12,016 nt of DNA from Deltaproteobacteria bacterium (GTDB lineage Bacteria > Desulfobacterota > Desulfobacteria > Desulfobacterales > B30-G6), in the NCBI GenBank assembly GCA_019313725.1, contig JAFDAT010000061.1:1-12016 (forward strand), read 5' to 3'. Each line of letters opens with the position of its first letter. Within the stretch, counting starts at the first letter, position 1. The translations under genes and the position numbers were made by a program. Under the pieces are notes generated by a model. It was given only the letters and a program-made list of their open reading frames with translations. It was not told the origin of the DNA and did no database searches. Shown here piece by piece: positions 6,311 through 12,016 of the stretch.

Positions 6311-7708
6311 ATGCTGATAAATGTTTCTAAAGGGAAGGATTCTGATTTCTTTGACAAAATTAATTTGATCGTATATATGGCCATTATCATGATCTTCAAA
6401 AACATAGCAGATCCTAAAAATCTCGAATATATCCTCAATAACCTCAAGGAAGGAATCCTGGCCCATGACATGGACCGCAAGATTCTCTTCTTTAACGATG
6501 CAGCTGAAAACATCACCGGGGTCAATCGGGAAGATGTCCTGGGCCGTGACTGCCATGAAGTCTTCGGCGAGCCCTTCTGCGGGCAGCACTGCTCTTTCTG
6601 CAGCAATATCCCGCCAGATATAGACAAACACGAGCACACCATCAACATGACCACACCCGGCGGCCAGAACCGCGTCATCGAAATGTCGGTCATTATGATG
6701 AAGGACGAAAATGAAAATGAAATCGGCGCACTGGCCACATTCCGAGACCAGACGGAACTCATCGACCTGAAAATGGATTCCGGAAAACTATTCAGTTTTT
6801 CTAATATTATCGGTCGGGACAGCAAGATGATCTCTGTCTTCCGCCAGATCCGGGACGTTACCGATTACGATTTCCCGGTCCATATTTCCGGTGAAACCGG
6901 CACAGGCAAAGAACTTGTCGCCCATGCCATCCACAACGAAAGTCGCCGGGGCGGTGCCCCCTTTGTCCCGATCAACTGCGGCGCCCTGCCGGAAGGCCTT
7001 ATAGAAAGCGAATTGTTCGGCCATGTTAGAGGCGCTTTTTCCGGTGCGATCAGGGACAAAAAAGGCCGTTTTGAACTGGCGGACAACGGGACGGCATTCC
7101 TGGATGAAATCTCTGAACTGCCCAAACCCATGCAGGTAAAACTCCTTCGTTTTCTTCAGGAGGGCTCTTTTGAAAAAGTCGGTGGCGAAAAAACGACCTC
7201 GGTCAATGTCAGGGTGATCAGCGCCACGAACAAGGACATTAAAAAAGAGGCCCAGCGGGGAAATTTTCGCGAAGACCTCTATTATCGGCTCAACGTGATC
7301 CCCATAACCGTGCCCCCCTTGAGAGAAAGAAAAAATGATATCCCTCTGCTCGTAGACCATTTCCTGGATCAATTTCCCGAAACCCTTGACAACAAAATAA
7401 TGCGCATTTCAGACGAAGCCCTGGCCATGATGATGGATTACCGCTGGCCCGGCAATGTGCGGGAACTCCAGAATGCCGTCCAGTTTTCCATCGTCCGATC
7501 CCGGGGGGATATCATTCGCCCCGAAGACCTCCCGCTGGAATTGAAGGATTTCATTGTCGAGAAACCCCGCAGGGGCCCCGCCCGTAAACTGGACGCCGCC
7601 ATGGTAAAAGCGGCCCTGGCCAAAACCGGGGGAAACAAGGCCAAAGCCGCCAAACTGCTCGGAGTCGGACGTGCCACCCTCTACCGCTTCCTGGGCAGCC
7701 AGCCATAA
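6311..7708 (+). CDS. PAS-domain sigma-54-dependent transcriptional activator
   Basis: A 465-residue NtrC-like activator with no receiver domain. A PAS sensor occupies about residues 35-150 and contains a cysteine-rich insertion, C81, C90, C94 and C97, that could bind metal, an Fe-S cluster or sense redox. The AAA+ domain follows: Walker A GETGTGKE (194-201), the sigma-54 contact loop as GAFSGA (241-246; consensus GAFTGA, conservative Thr to Ser), Walker B TAFLDE (261-266), arginine fingers in FREDLYYRLN (319-328) and WPGNVREL (379-386). A Fis-type helix-turn-helix ends the protein (about 427-462, GNKAKAAKLLGVGRATLYRF). The start is uncertain. ATG 6311 has no Shine-Dalgarno, and in-frame ATGs at 6377 and 6389 also precede the PAS domain. 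TTGACA (6351-6356) and TATATG (6374-6379), 17 bases apart, would even place a promoter inside the longest frame. The targets are unknown. Confidence 0.9.
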   Translation: MLINVSKGKDSDFFDKINLIVYMAIIMIFKNIADPKNLEYILNNLKEGILAHDMDRKILFFNDAAENITGVNREDVLGRDCHEVFGEPFCGQHCSFCSNIPPDIDKHEHTINMTTPGGQNRVIEMSVIMMKDENENEIGALATFRDQTELIDLKMDSGKLFSFSNIIGRDSKMISVFRQIRDVTDYDFPVHISGETGTGKELVAHAIHNESRRGGAPFVPINCGALPEGLIESELFGHVRGAFSGAIRDKKGRFELADNGTAFLDEISELPKPMQVKLLRFLQEGSFEKVGGEKTTSVNVRVISATNKDIKKEAQRGNFREDLYYRLNVIPITVPPLRERKNDIPLLVDHFLDQFPETLDNKIMRISDEALAMMMDYRWPGNVRELQNAVQFSIVRSRGDIIRPEDLPLELKDFIVEKPRRGPARKLDAAMVKAALAKTGGNKAKAAKLLGVGRATLYRFLGSQP

Positions 7709-7804
7709 CGGTAAAAAATATAATGATTGCATTCTCCGACCATGCGCCGGCCCTGGGGAAGCCCTTATGCTAATCATTTGAAATTTAATGAAAAGGATCT
7801 TGAC
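7709..7804 (+). other. Short intergenic region before the thiol-redox pair
   Basis: This 96-base stretch has a TATAAT at 7719-7724 without a good -35, and a loose -24/-12-like arrangement (GG at 7757-7758 and GC at 7769-7770, 10 bases between), which matches the sigma-54 consensus poorly outside those dinucleotides. No clear terminator for the regulator gene was seen, so read-through into the glutaredoxin gene is possible. Confidence 0.4.
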
Positions 7805-8059
7805 ATGACGGATAAAAAGGTAAAGCTCTACACACTCAGTACCTGCAGTCACTGTAAATCCACGAAAAGGCTGCTTGCTGAATGCACCATCGAGTATGAT
7901 TTCGTAGAAGTAGACCTATTGGAAGGTGACGAACGCAAGGTCATTCTCGAGGACATTAAAAAAGTCAACCCGCGATGCTCCTTCCCCACCCTGATCATTG
8001 GGGATAAAGTCATCGTGGGGTATAAGGAAAAAGATATCAAGGAGGCGCTTGGTCTGTAA
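7805..8059 (+). CDS. Glutaredoxin-like thiol-disulfide carrier
   Basis: An 84-residue single-domain thioredoxin-fold protein. The active-site dithiol is C14-S-H-C17 near the N-terminus after the first beta strand (KVKLYTLSTC). The cis-proline loop follows as CSFPTLIIGDKVIVGYKE (from about residue 58). The length is typical of small bacterial glutaredoxins and NrdH-like proteins. ATG 7805 is chosen over an upstream in-frame ATG at 7727 because AAAAGGA (7791-7797) sits at a suitable distance and the domain begins there. The stop overlaps the ATG of the FTR-like gene (TAATG), so the two are translated together. The likely partner is that ferredoxin-dependent disulfide reductase, which would recycle the dithiol, rather than glutathione, which strict anaerobes often lack. 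This last step is inferred from context. Confidence 0.85.
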   Translation: MTDKKVKLYTLSTCSHCKSTKRLLAECTIEYDFVEVDLLEGDERKVILEDIKKVNPRCSFPTLIIGDKVIVGYKEKDIKEALGL

Positions 8060-8391
8060 TGGATGCTGAAAAACTATTTGAAATGTTAAAAAAGGTCCAG
8101 GAGCCCAAAGGCTTCTTTTTCAACAGTGACCGCGAAAGGGTCTTCGACCTGCTTGAAGCACTGCTGGCCAACAAGGAACGCTATGGCTATATGGCCTGCC
8201 CGTGCCGGCTGGCGTCCGGCGACAAAAAAAGCGACCGGGACATCATCTGCCCCTGCGCTTACCGAAAGCCCGATGTGGCCGAATTCGGCAGCTGCTACTG
8301 CAACCTGTATGTTTCCGAAGCGTGGAATCAGGGAAAAACATCAGAGGAATACATCCCCGAACGACGCCCGCCTGAGAAAATGGGTTTCTAA
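8059..8391 (+). CDS. Ferredoxin:thioredoxin reductase catalytic-subunit-like protein
   Basis: A 110-residue protein of the FTR catalytic (beta) chain family, which uses a [4Fe-4S] cluster next to a disulfide to pass single electrons from ferredoxin to a thioredoxin-type disulfide. The six family cysteines are present as C47-P-C49, C64-P-C66 and C79-Y-C81. By analogy with the plant enzyme C47, C64, C66 and C79 should hold the cluster and C49/C81 form the active disulfide. Spacing (14 and 12 residues between motifs) differs from the plant-type 16 and 8, and the usual CHC is CYC, so the histidine that supports catalysis in the plant enzyme is Tyr80. No variable (alpha) subunit is nearby, as is usual outside phototrophs. 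The start overlaps the glutaredoxin stop, with AAGGAGG at 8039-8045. The stop overlaps the convergent nqrF stop by a few bases. Confidence 0.88.
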   Translation: MDAEKLFEMLKKVQEPKGFFFNSDRERVFDLLEALLANKERYGYMACPCRLASGDKKSDRDIICPCAYRKPDVAEFGSCYCNLYVSEAWNQGKTSEEYIPERRPPEKMGF

Positions 8392-9614
8392 CTAAATTTG
8401 TCGAACTCGATCATCTCCGGCTCCACACCCAGGCTGTCCAGCATGTCCTCGATGGCCTGGACCATCATGGGCGGGCCGCATAAATAATATTCGATTTCGG
8501 TGGGATCTTCGTGCCCGGCAAGATAGTGGTCGTGAAGGTTCTGATGGATATAGCCGATCATGCCCTGCCAGCCATCCTCCGGCTGGGGGTCCGACAAGGC
8601 CACGTAGTAACTAAAATTGTCAAACTTCTCTTGAAGATCTTTGAACTCTCGATCAAAAAAAAGCTCCTGCAGCGACCGTGCACCGTACCAGAATGAAAGC
8701 GTTCTTTTGGTACCCGCGGTCCTGAGCTGGTGGAAGATCTGGCTCCGCAGCGGCGCCATACCGGCTCCTCCGCCGATGAAGCACATCTCCCGTTCACTTT
8801 CCTTTACGAAAAAATCCCCGTACGGACCGCTCAAGGTCACCCGGTCACCCTCTTGCAGGTTGAATAGATAAGACGAACCTGCCCCGGGGGGTGCTGCCTT
8901 GACACCCGGCGGCGGCGTGGCAATACGAATAGTGAATCGCAGAACCGTTTTCTCGGACGGCGGGTTGGCCAGGGAGTAGGCCCGGAAGATAGGCTCCCTG
9001 CTTTTAGATTTCAACCCCCACAGGTTGAACCGGTCCCATGCCGGCCTGAACTTGGCTCCGATCCGTTTGCGAAATTCCGAGAAAGAGAGGGTGTATTCGG
9101 GAATGTCGATCTGAATGTAGGCACCGGCGTTAAAATCAAGGGACTCGCCCGGGTCCAGTTCCATGGCCAGCTCCTTGATGAACGTAGCCACATTCGCATT
9201 GGAAATGACGGTGGCATTGTACTTTTTTACATCCAGAATCTCTTCGGGAATCCGGATTTTTAAATCATCCCTCACCTTGAGTTGGCAGGCCAGATGGACG
9301 TTTTCCTGCTTTTCCTTCCTGTTGACATGCACGAGTTCGGTGGGAAGGTATGTATTTACCCCTTCTTCGACCCGGCACTTGCACATGCCGCAGGACCCGC
9401 CGCCCCCGCAGGCGGAAGGTATGAAAATATTGTTAGCGGAGAGGGCCTTCAGCAGCGTGGTCCCCACCGCGGTCTGCAGAGGCTGCTCCGCATCCTGGTT
9501 GATGATGATCTGGGAATTGCCCTTGCGGACCACCCTGGCTTCCACAAGCAGCAGCATCCCCACGAGGAGCATGATGACGCCTGAAAAAACGATGATGGCG
9601 GCAATATAGATCAT
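8388..9614 (-). CDS. nqrF: Na+-translocating NADH:quinone reductase subunit F
   Basis: A 408-residue subunit that takes electrons from NADH through FAD to a [2Fe-2S] cluster and on into the Nqr membrane core. An N-terminal membrane helix (about 2-24) anchors it. The plant-ferredoxin-type cluster ligands are C69, C75, C78 and C110 (CGGGGSCGMC, then LACQL). The FAD-binding RAYSLANP is at 211-218. NADH-domain motifs are GGGAGMAP (281-288), FWYGARS (308-314) and CGPPMM (379-384), with the typical C-terminal acidic FDKF. Length and order match Vibrio NqrF. The ATG overlaps the nqrE stop (ATGA), so it is the last gene of the coupled operon. Its end meets the end of the FTR-like gene on the other strand, and no terminator is visible between them. 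Confidence 0.96.
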   Translation of the reverse strand: MIYIAAIIVFSGVIMLLVGMLLLVEARVVRKGNSQIIINQDAEQPLQTAVGTTLLKALSANNIFIPSACGGGGSCGMCKCRVEEGVNTYLPTELVHVNRKEKQENVHLACQLKVRDDLKIRIPEEILDVKKYNATVISNANVATFIKELAMELDPGESLDFNAGAYIQIDIPEYTLSFSEFRKRIGAKFRPAWDRFNLWGLKSKSREPIFRAYSLANPPSEKTVLRFTIRIATPPPGVKAAPPGAGSSYLFNLQEGDRVTLSGPYGDFFVKESEREMCFIGGGAGMAPLRSQIFHQLRTAGTKRTLSFWYGARSLQELFFDREFKDLQEKFDNFSYYVALSDPQPEDGWQGMIGYIHQNLHDHYLAGHEDPTEIEYYLCGPPMMVQAIEDMLDSLGVEPEMIEFDKFS

Positions 9615-10219
9615 AGGGTGATTCCGCTGAAGAGCATAAAGCCCATGGCCATCAGGCCGGTTACAATCATGGTGATGCCGAAACCTTCCAGCCCTTCCGG
9701 CACGTTGGCGTAGCGCAGTTTGATCCTGATGGCCGACATGGAGACGATGGCCAGCAGCCAGCCGGTGCCGGAACCGATGCCGAAGACCAGCGATTCCCCA
9801 AAGGTGTAGCTGCGTTCCACCATGAAAAGGCTTGTCCCCAGGATAGCGCAGTTCACGGTGATGAGCGGCAGAAACACGCCCAGTGCGTTATACAGCACCG
9901 GTGAAAAACGATCGATGACCATTTCCACCGCCTGCACAATGCCCGCGATTACGGCAATAAAGGTGATGAACTTCAGAAAGCTGAGATCGATATCGGGGAA
10001 CCCGGCCCAGGCCAGCGCCCCGGGCGCCAGCAGGTAGTAATAAATCAGCCAGTTGATGGGTGCTGTTATGGACAGGACAAAAACGACGGCAAACCCCAAC
10101 CCGATGGCCGTGTCCATGTTTTTGGATATGGCCACGAACGAACACATCCCCAGAAAATACGCCAGGAGGATGTTGCCCACAAAAACGGAGTTTAAAAAAA
10201 TGCTGATGAAGTTTTCCAT
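9611..10219 (-). CDS. nqrE: Na+-translocating NADH:quinone reductase subunit E
   Basis: A 202-residue integral membrane subunit with about six helices, paralogous to NqrD. NqrD and NqrE together hold an intramembrane iron-sulfur centre; the expected cysteines here are C26 (LGMCSF) and C124 (TVNCAILG), matching the family positions. The start MENFISIFLNSVFVGNILLA aligns with the usual NqrE N-terminus. The ATG lacks a clear Shine-Dalgarno: the upstream bases read GGTATGAAAATTT. This is odd in an operon where the neighbours are tightly coupled, and it makes the small upstream ORF (10278-10192) a possible translational leader. Its stop overlaps the nqrF start by 4 bases. A 276-base gap separates it from nqrD, which is normally adjacent. 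Confidence 0.96.
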   Translation of the reverse strand: MENFISIFLNSVFVGNILLAYFLGMCSFVAISKNMDTAIGLGFAVVFVLSITAPINWLIYYYLLAPGALAWAGFPDIDLSFLKFITFIAVIAGIVQAVEMVIDRFSPVLYNALGVFLPLITVNCAILGTSLFMVERSYTFGESLVFGIGSGTGWLLAIVSMSAIRIKLRYANVPEGLEGFGITMIVTGLMAMGFMLFSGITL

Positions 10220-10278
10220 AAATTTTCATACCCGACAGCACCCGGTGAACCCTTAATCCCCGGTTCAACTGCAATCAT
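10192..10278 (-). CDS. Possible 28-codon leader ORF overlapping nqrE start
   Basis: On the minus strand an ATG at 10278 follows GAGGA by 7 bases, a better ribosome binding site than that of nqrE. It opens a 28-residue frame (MIAVEPGIKGSPGAV at its start) that ends with TAA at 10192, 28 bases inside nqrE in another frame. A ribosome translating it would pass the nqrE ATG and unfold any structure over it, as in translational coupling. There is no family match by eye, and a frame this short can occur by chance. Confidence 0.2.
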   Translation of the reverse strand: MIAVEPGIKGSPGAVGYENLWKTSSAFF

Positions 10279-10342
10279 CAGGTAGTCCTCTAAACAGATA
10301 TGATGAAAATTTAATATTATTCTTTTCGTCTTTGTTTACCCA

Positions 10343-10380
10343 GTGAAATTCATGCTAATGAGGAGCGCAGCGGATTTCAC
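10343..10380. repeat. Inverted repeat in the nqrD-nqrE gap
   Basis: GTGAAAT (10343-10349) and ATTTCAC (10374-10380) are perfect inverses. The stem extends to 9 positions with one T-G wobble and a C-G pair, enclosing about 20 bases. It lies at the centre of the gap, 17 bases from the second inverted repeat. Confidence 0.5.
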
Positions 10381-10396
10381 AAGGGTGGCTTATTTT

Positions 10397-10442
10397 TTAG
10401 CACTTAGCGTCTGGCTCTTATACAGTAGTGGGCTGGTGCTAA
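10397..10442. repeat. Second inverted repeat in the nqrD-nqrE gap
   Basis: TTAGCAC (10397-10403) and GTGCTAA (10436-10442) are perfect 7-bp inverses with 32 bases between, next to a run of six T (plus strand, 10393-10398). The long loop makes a stable simple hairpin unlikely; it could be the ends of a small element or a protein site. Confidence 0.45.
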
Positions 10443-10466
10443 CGACTAATTGCTTATCCACTCGAC

Positions 10467-10494
10467 CCCTTGAACCCTTGAATCCTTAAACCCT
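10467..10494. repeat. Octamer tandem repeat just after nqrD
   Basis: CCCTTGAA (10467-10474), CCCTTGAA (10475-10482), TCCTTAAA (10483-10490) and CCCT (10491-10494) form about 3.5 copies with a period of 8, ending one base before the nqrD stop codon. A degenerate relative, TGAACCCTTAATCCCC, occurs at 10246-10261 at the opposite side of the gap. Confidence 0.6.
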
Positions 10495-10495
10495 A

Positions 10496-11113
10496 TCAGT
10501 TTTTTACCAGGCTCTTCTGCAGCCACACCAAAAGGCCGATAATGATAAAAGCGGCCGGCGCCAGCTGCATGAAGCCCATGTTTTCATAACCGGCCCGGTA
10601 AAGAGATTCCGGAATGATACCAATGCCCAGAAACTTGCCCGCGCCCAGGACCTCCCGGATCAGGGCCACGGAAATCAGGACCGAACCGTAACCCGCGCCA
10701 TTGCCGAGGCCGTCAAGAAAGGAAAGCCCCGGCGGATTGCCCAGAGCGAATGTCTCTGCCCGCCCCATGACAATACAGTTGGTTATAATCAGCCCCACGA
10801 ATACGGAGAGTTGTTTACTGATGTCGTAAAAAAAGGCTCTGAGAACCTGGTCGGCAATGATCACCAGGGATGCAATGACACTCAGTTCCACGATCATACG
10901 AATATTACGCGGTATTACATGGCGCATCGACGATATGGTCAAGTTGGAAAAGGCCAGCACAAAAGTGAGGGATAGCCCCATCACGATGGCCGTTTTCAGC
11001 TGAACCGTCACCGCGAGGGCGGAACAAATTCCCAGCATCTGCATGGAAATCGGGTTGTTCTGGATAAGCGGTTCTGAAAATGCCTTGAAATATCGCGATT
11101 GTGTTAACCTCAT
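10496..11113 (-). CDS. nqrD: Na+-translocating NADH:quinone reductase subunit D
   Basis: A 205-residue six-helix membrane subunit, paralogue and partner of NqrE. With the start used here, the conserved iron-sulfur cysteines fall at C30 (LGICSALAVT) and C113 (TNCIVMGRAE), as in the family. LGNPPGLSFLDGLGNGAGYG near the middle and GIIPESLYRAGYENMGFM later are typical NqrD segments. I chose the ATG at 11113 because it overlaps the nqrC stop as ATGA and follows GAGGA by 6 bases. A start 15 bases upstream at 11128 (adding MRGRA) is also open but has no ribosome binding site. Downstream, unusually, 276 non-coding bases separate it from nqrE. Confidence 0.95.
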   Translation of the reverse strand: MRLTQSRYFKAFSEPLIQNNPISMQMLGICSALAVTVQLKTAIVMGLSLTFVLAFSNLTISSMRHVIPRNIRMIVELSVIASLVIIADQVLRAFFYDISKQLSVFVGLIITNCIVMGRAETFALGNPPGLSFLDGLGNGAGYGSVLISVALIREVLGAGKFLGIGIIPESLYRAGYENMGFMQLAPAAFIIIGLLVWLQKSLVKN

Positions 11114-11847
11114 TGCTCGTCCTCGCATGTTTGTCGATCCTGGGGCACCGTGAGCATCCTTTTTGATCTGAACCGGATGGAAACCGGTTCATACTCGCTG
11201 AGGATTTCTTTCAGGCCCGCCGAGAGAAAGCGCCCCGTCAGCGTAGCGCCGCTGATGCCATCCACGTAGTTGGCTTTTTCAACCGCTGTCATGGAAACCG
11301 TTACCGAAGGTTTGGCGATACCAACGGATACAAAACTGCCGCTTTGATCGAGGATCCTTTTGCCCTTGAAATTTTTCTGAAACCAGTTTTTTTCGATTTC
11401 GCCTCCCAGCCCGGGGGTTTCGGAGTGCTGGTAGACCGTGAAACCGGACACCGTCGACCCGTCGCTTTCCAGGGCCAGATAGCCGTGTATCCTGCCCCAC
11501 AGGCCCCGCGAATTGATGGGCAGTACATATGCTGCCACCGTCCCATTCTGCGTATAGAGATAAACGGGAAGCCCGCCGCCGGTGGTATCGCCCTTTTGCA
11601 TGGCCTGGCCCTGAGAATCAACCTGCATGCAGGTGATGTTTGCAGCGTACATGGATTTGATGTCATCAAAGGTATACGAACGGCTATCTTCCACCAAACC
11701 GATTGCTTTTAATATATTTTTCTTTCTGTCCACATCGATATTCTCCTGCTGGTATGGCTTCAGCCCACTGGACGCCGCCGTCAGAAGCAGGCTGCAGATG
11801 AGTGCCGTACCCATGGCAAAGAGAATAGATCTGAAATTGTCAGACAT
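11110..11847 (-). CDS. nqrC: Na+-translocating NADH:quinone reductase subunit C
   Basis: A 245-residue subunit with one N-terminal membrane helix (about 7-26) and a periplasmic FMN domain. The flavin attachment motif is DGISGATLTG (196-205). FMN would be linked through a phosphoester bond to Thr202, a modification that needs an ApbE flavin transferase not present in this window. GLWGRIHGYLAL (115-126) and SETPGLGGEI (142-151) are further family landmarks. The ATG lies within the last codons of nqrB (8-base overlap) and the stop overlaps the nqrD start, so translation is coupled on both sides. The length is slightly shorter than the roughly 257 of Vibrio NqrC, mostly at the termini. Confidence 0.95.
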   Translation of the reverse strand: MSDNFRSILFAMGTALICSLLLTAASSGLKPYQQENIDVDRKKNILKAIGLVEDSRSYTFDDIKSMYAANITCMQVDSQGQAMQKGDTTGGGLPVYLYTQNGTVAAYVLPINSRGLWGRIHGYLALESDGSTVSGFTVYQHSETPGLGGEIEKNWFQKNFKGKRILDQSGSFVSVGIAKPSVTVSMTAVEKANYVDGISGATLTGRFLSAGLKEILSEYEPVSIRFRSKRMLTVPQDRQTCEDEQ

Positions 11848-12016
11848 TGATCACTCTTTTTTTCAATTTCATCTTGATCGCGAAATAATCCAGAAGCGGT
11901 GAAAAAAGGTTCATGAAAAGGATCGCCAGCATAATGCCTTCAGGGTACGCCGGATTGAACACCCGTATCAATACGGTCAGCATACCGATAAAAAATCCAT
12001 AGATCCATCGGGCGTT
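11840..12016 (-). CDS. nqrB: NqrB, C-terminal 58 residues (cut by window edge)
   Basis: The frame is open from the window edge (12016) to a TGA at 11842-11840 and gives 58 residues including RWIYGFFIGMLTVLIRVFNP, then PEGIMLAILFMNLFSPLLDY. The FNPAYPEGIMLAILFMN segment is the hallmark C-terminus of NqrB (and RnfD), the large membrane subunit that carries a covalent FMN and riboflavin and contributes to the quinone site. Placement directly before nqrC with an 8-base overlap identifies it as NqrB. The N-terminal part, the flavin site and nqrA lie outside the window. Confidence 0.93.
   Translation of the reverse strand, partial: NARWIYGFFIGMLTVLIRVFNPAYPEGIMLAILFMNLFSPLLDYFAIKMKLKKRVINV

Larger units (their letters stand above)
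10220..10495. other. Non-coding gap splitting nqrD from nqrE
   Basis: 276 bases separate two genes that are normally contiguous. The gap holds a 3.5-copy octamer repeat (10467-10494), two inverted repeats (10343-10380 and 10397-10442), a weak hairpin TGAACC/GGTTCA (about 10247-10266) and the possible leader ORF. No transposase and no reliable target-site duplication is seen. On the minus strand the bases after the larger inverted repeat are A-rich, not T-rich, so it is not a normal terminator for nqrD. It may be a small repeated element, an RNA-processing site or a regulatory leader. Confidence 0.6.

Noticed and set aside
6265..7372. Long minus-strand frames (up to 194 codons) opposite the sigma-54 activator
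   Set aside because: They mirror the strongly conserved AAA+ gene on the plus strand, have no recognisable domains and no convincing ribosome binding sites.
7757..7770. GG-N10-GC spacing resembling a sigma-54 promoter before the glutaredoxin gene
   Set aside because: The match outside GG and GC is poor; kept only as a remark despite the adjacent sigma-54 activator.
8388..12016. Interpretation of the minus-strand operon as Rnf rather than Nqr
   Set aside because: The last gene is an NqrF with [2Fe-2S], FAD and NADH domains, and no RnfB or RnfC ferredoxin-type subunit is present; gene order B-C-D-E-F fits Nqr.
1..12016. CRISPR arrays, tRNA/rRNA genes, insertion sequences or phage genes
   Set aside because: No regularly spaced repeats, cloverleaf-like sequence, transposase or integrase was seen by eye on either strand.

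Overview
The window looks like a chromosomal segment of an anaerobic, respiratory bacterium with abundant c-type cytochromes, most probably a Desulfobacterota (sulfate-reducer type) genome. This is an inference from gene content: a multiheme cytochrome cluster with an NrfC/NrfD-type membrane module, a hydroxylamine-oxidoreductase (HAO)-like octaheme cytochrome, a sigma-54 activator, a ferredoxin:thioredoxin-reductase-type protein and a Na+-translocating NADH:quinone reductase (Nqr). No rRNA, tRNA, CRISPR array, transposase or phage gene was seen. No taxonomic marker is present, so the lineage is only a moderate-confidence guess.

Left part (297-4624, + strand): a three-gene unit whose stop and start codons overlap (tetraheme membrane-anchored cytochrome c, Tat-exported four-cluster ferredoxin, NrfD-like membrane protein). 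A weak terminator follows, then a roughly 240-nt gap and an octaheme HAO-family cytochrome with its own strong ribosome binding site. Read together they resemble the E. coli nrfABCD logic (quinol -> NrfD -> NrfC -> small multiheme cytochrome -> catalytic multiheme cytochrome), with an HAO-like octaheme protein in the place of NrfA. I propose a quinol-linked reductase for hydroxylamine, nitrite or a related small nitrogen compound. This combination is the most interesting feature of the window.

Middle (4846-8391): an exported protein of unknown function (+), sfsA (-), a PAS/sigma-54/Fis-type regulator divergent from sfsA (+), then a coupled glutaredoxin and FTR-catalytic-subunit-like pair (+) that probably forms a small thiol-redox circuit. 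The FTR-like protein carries CYC where the plant-type enzyme has CHC.

Right part (8388 to the window edge, - strand): the nqr operon read from right to left as nqrB (3' end only), nqrC, nqrD, a 276-nt non-coding gap, nqrE, nqrF. B/C, C/D and E/F overlap by a few bases, so the gap between D and E is conspicuous. It holds two inverted repeats, a short octamer tandem repeat and a possible 28-codon leader ORF running into nqrE. The encoded complex would oxidise NADH, reduce quinone and pump Na+, and it could feed the quinol pool used by the left-hand cytochrome module.
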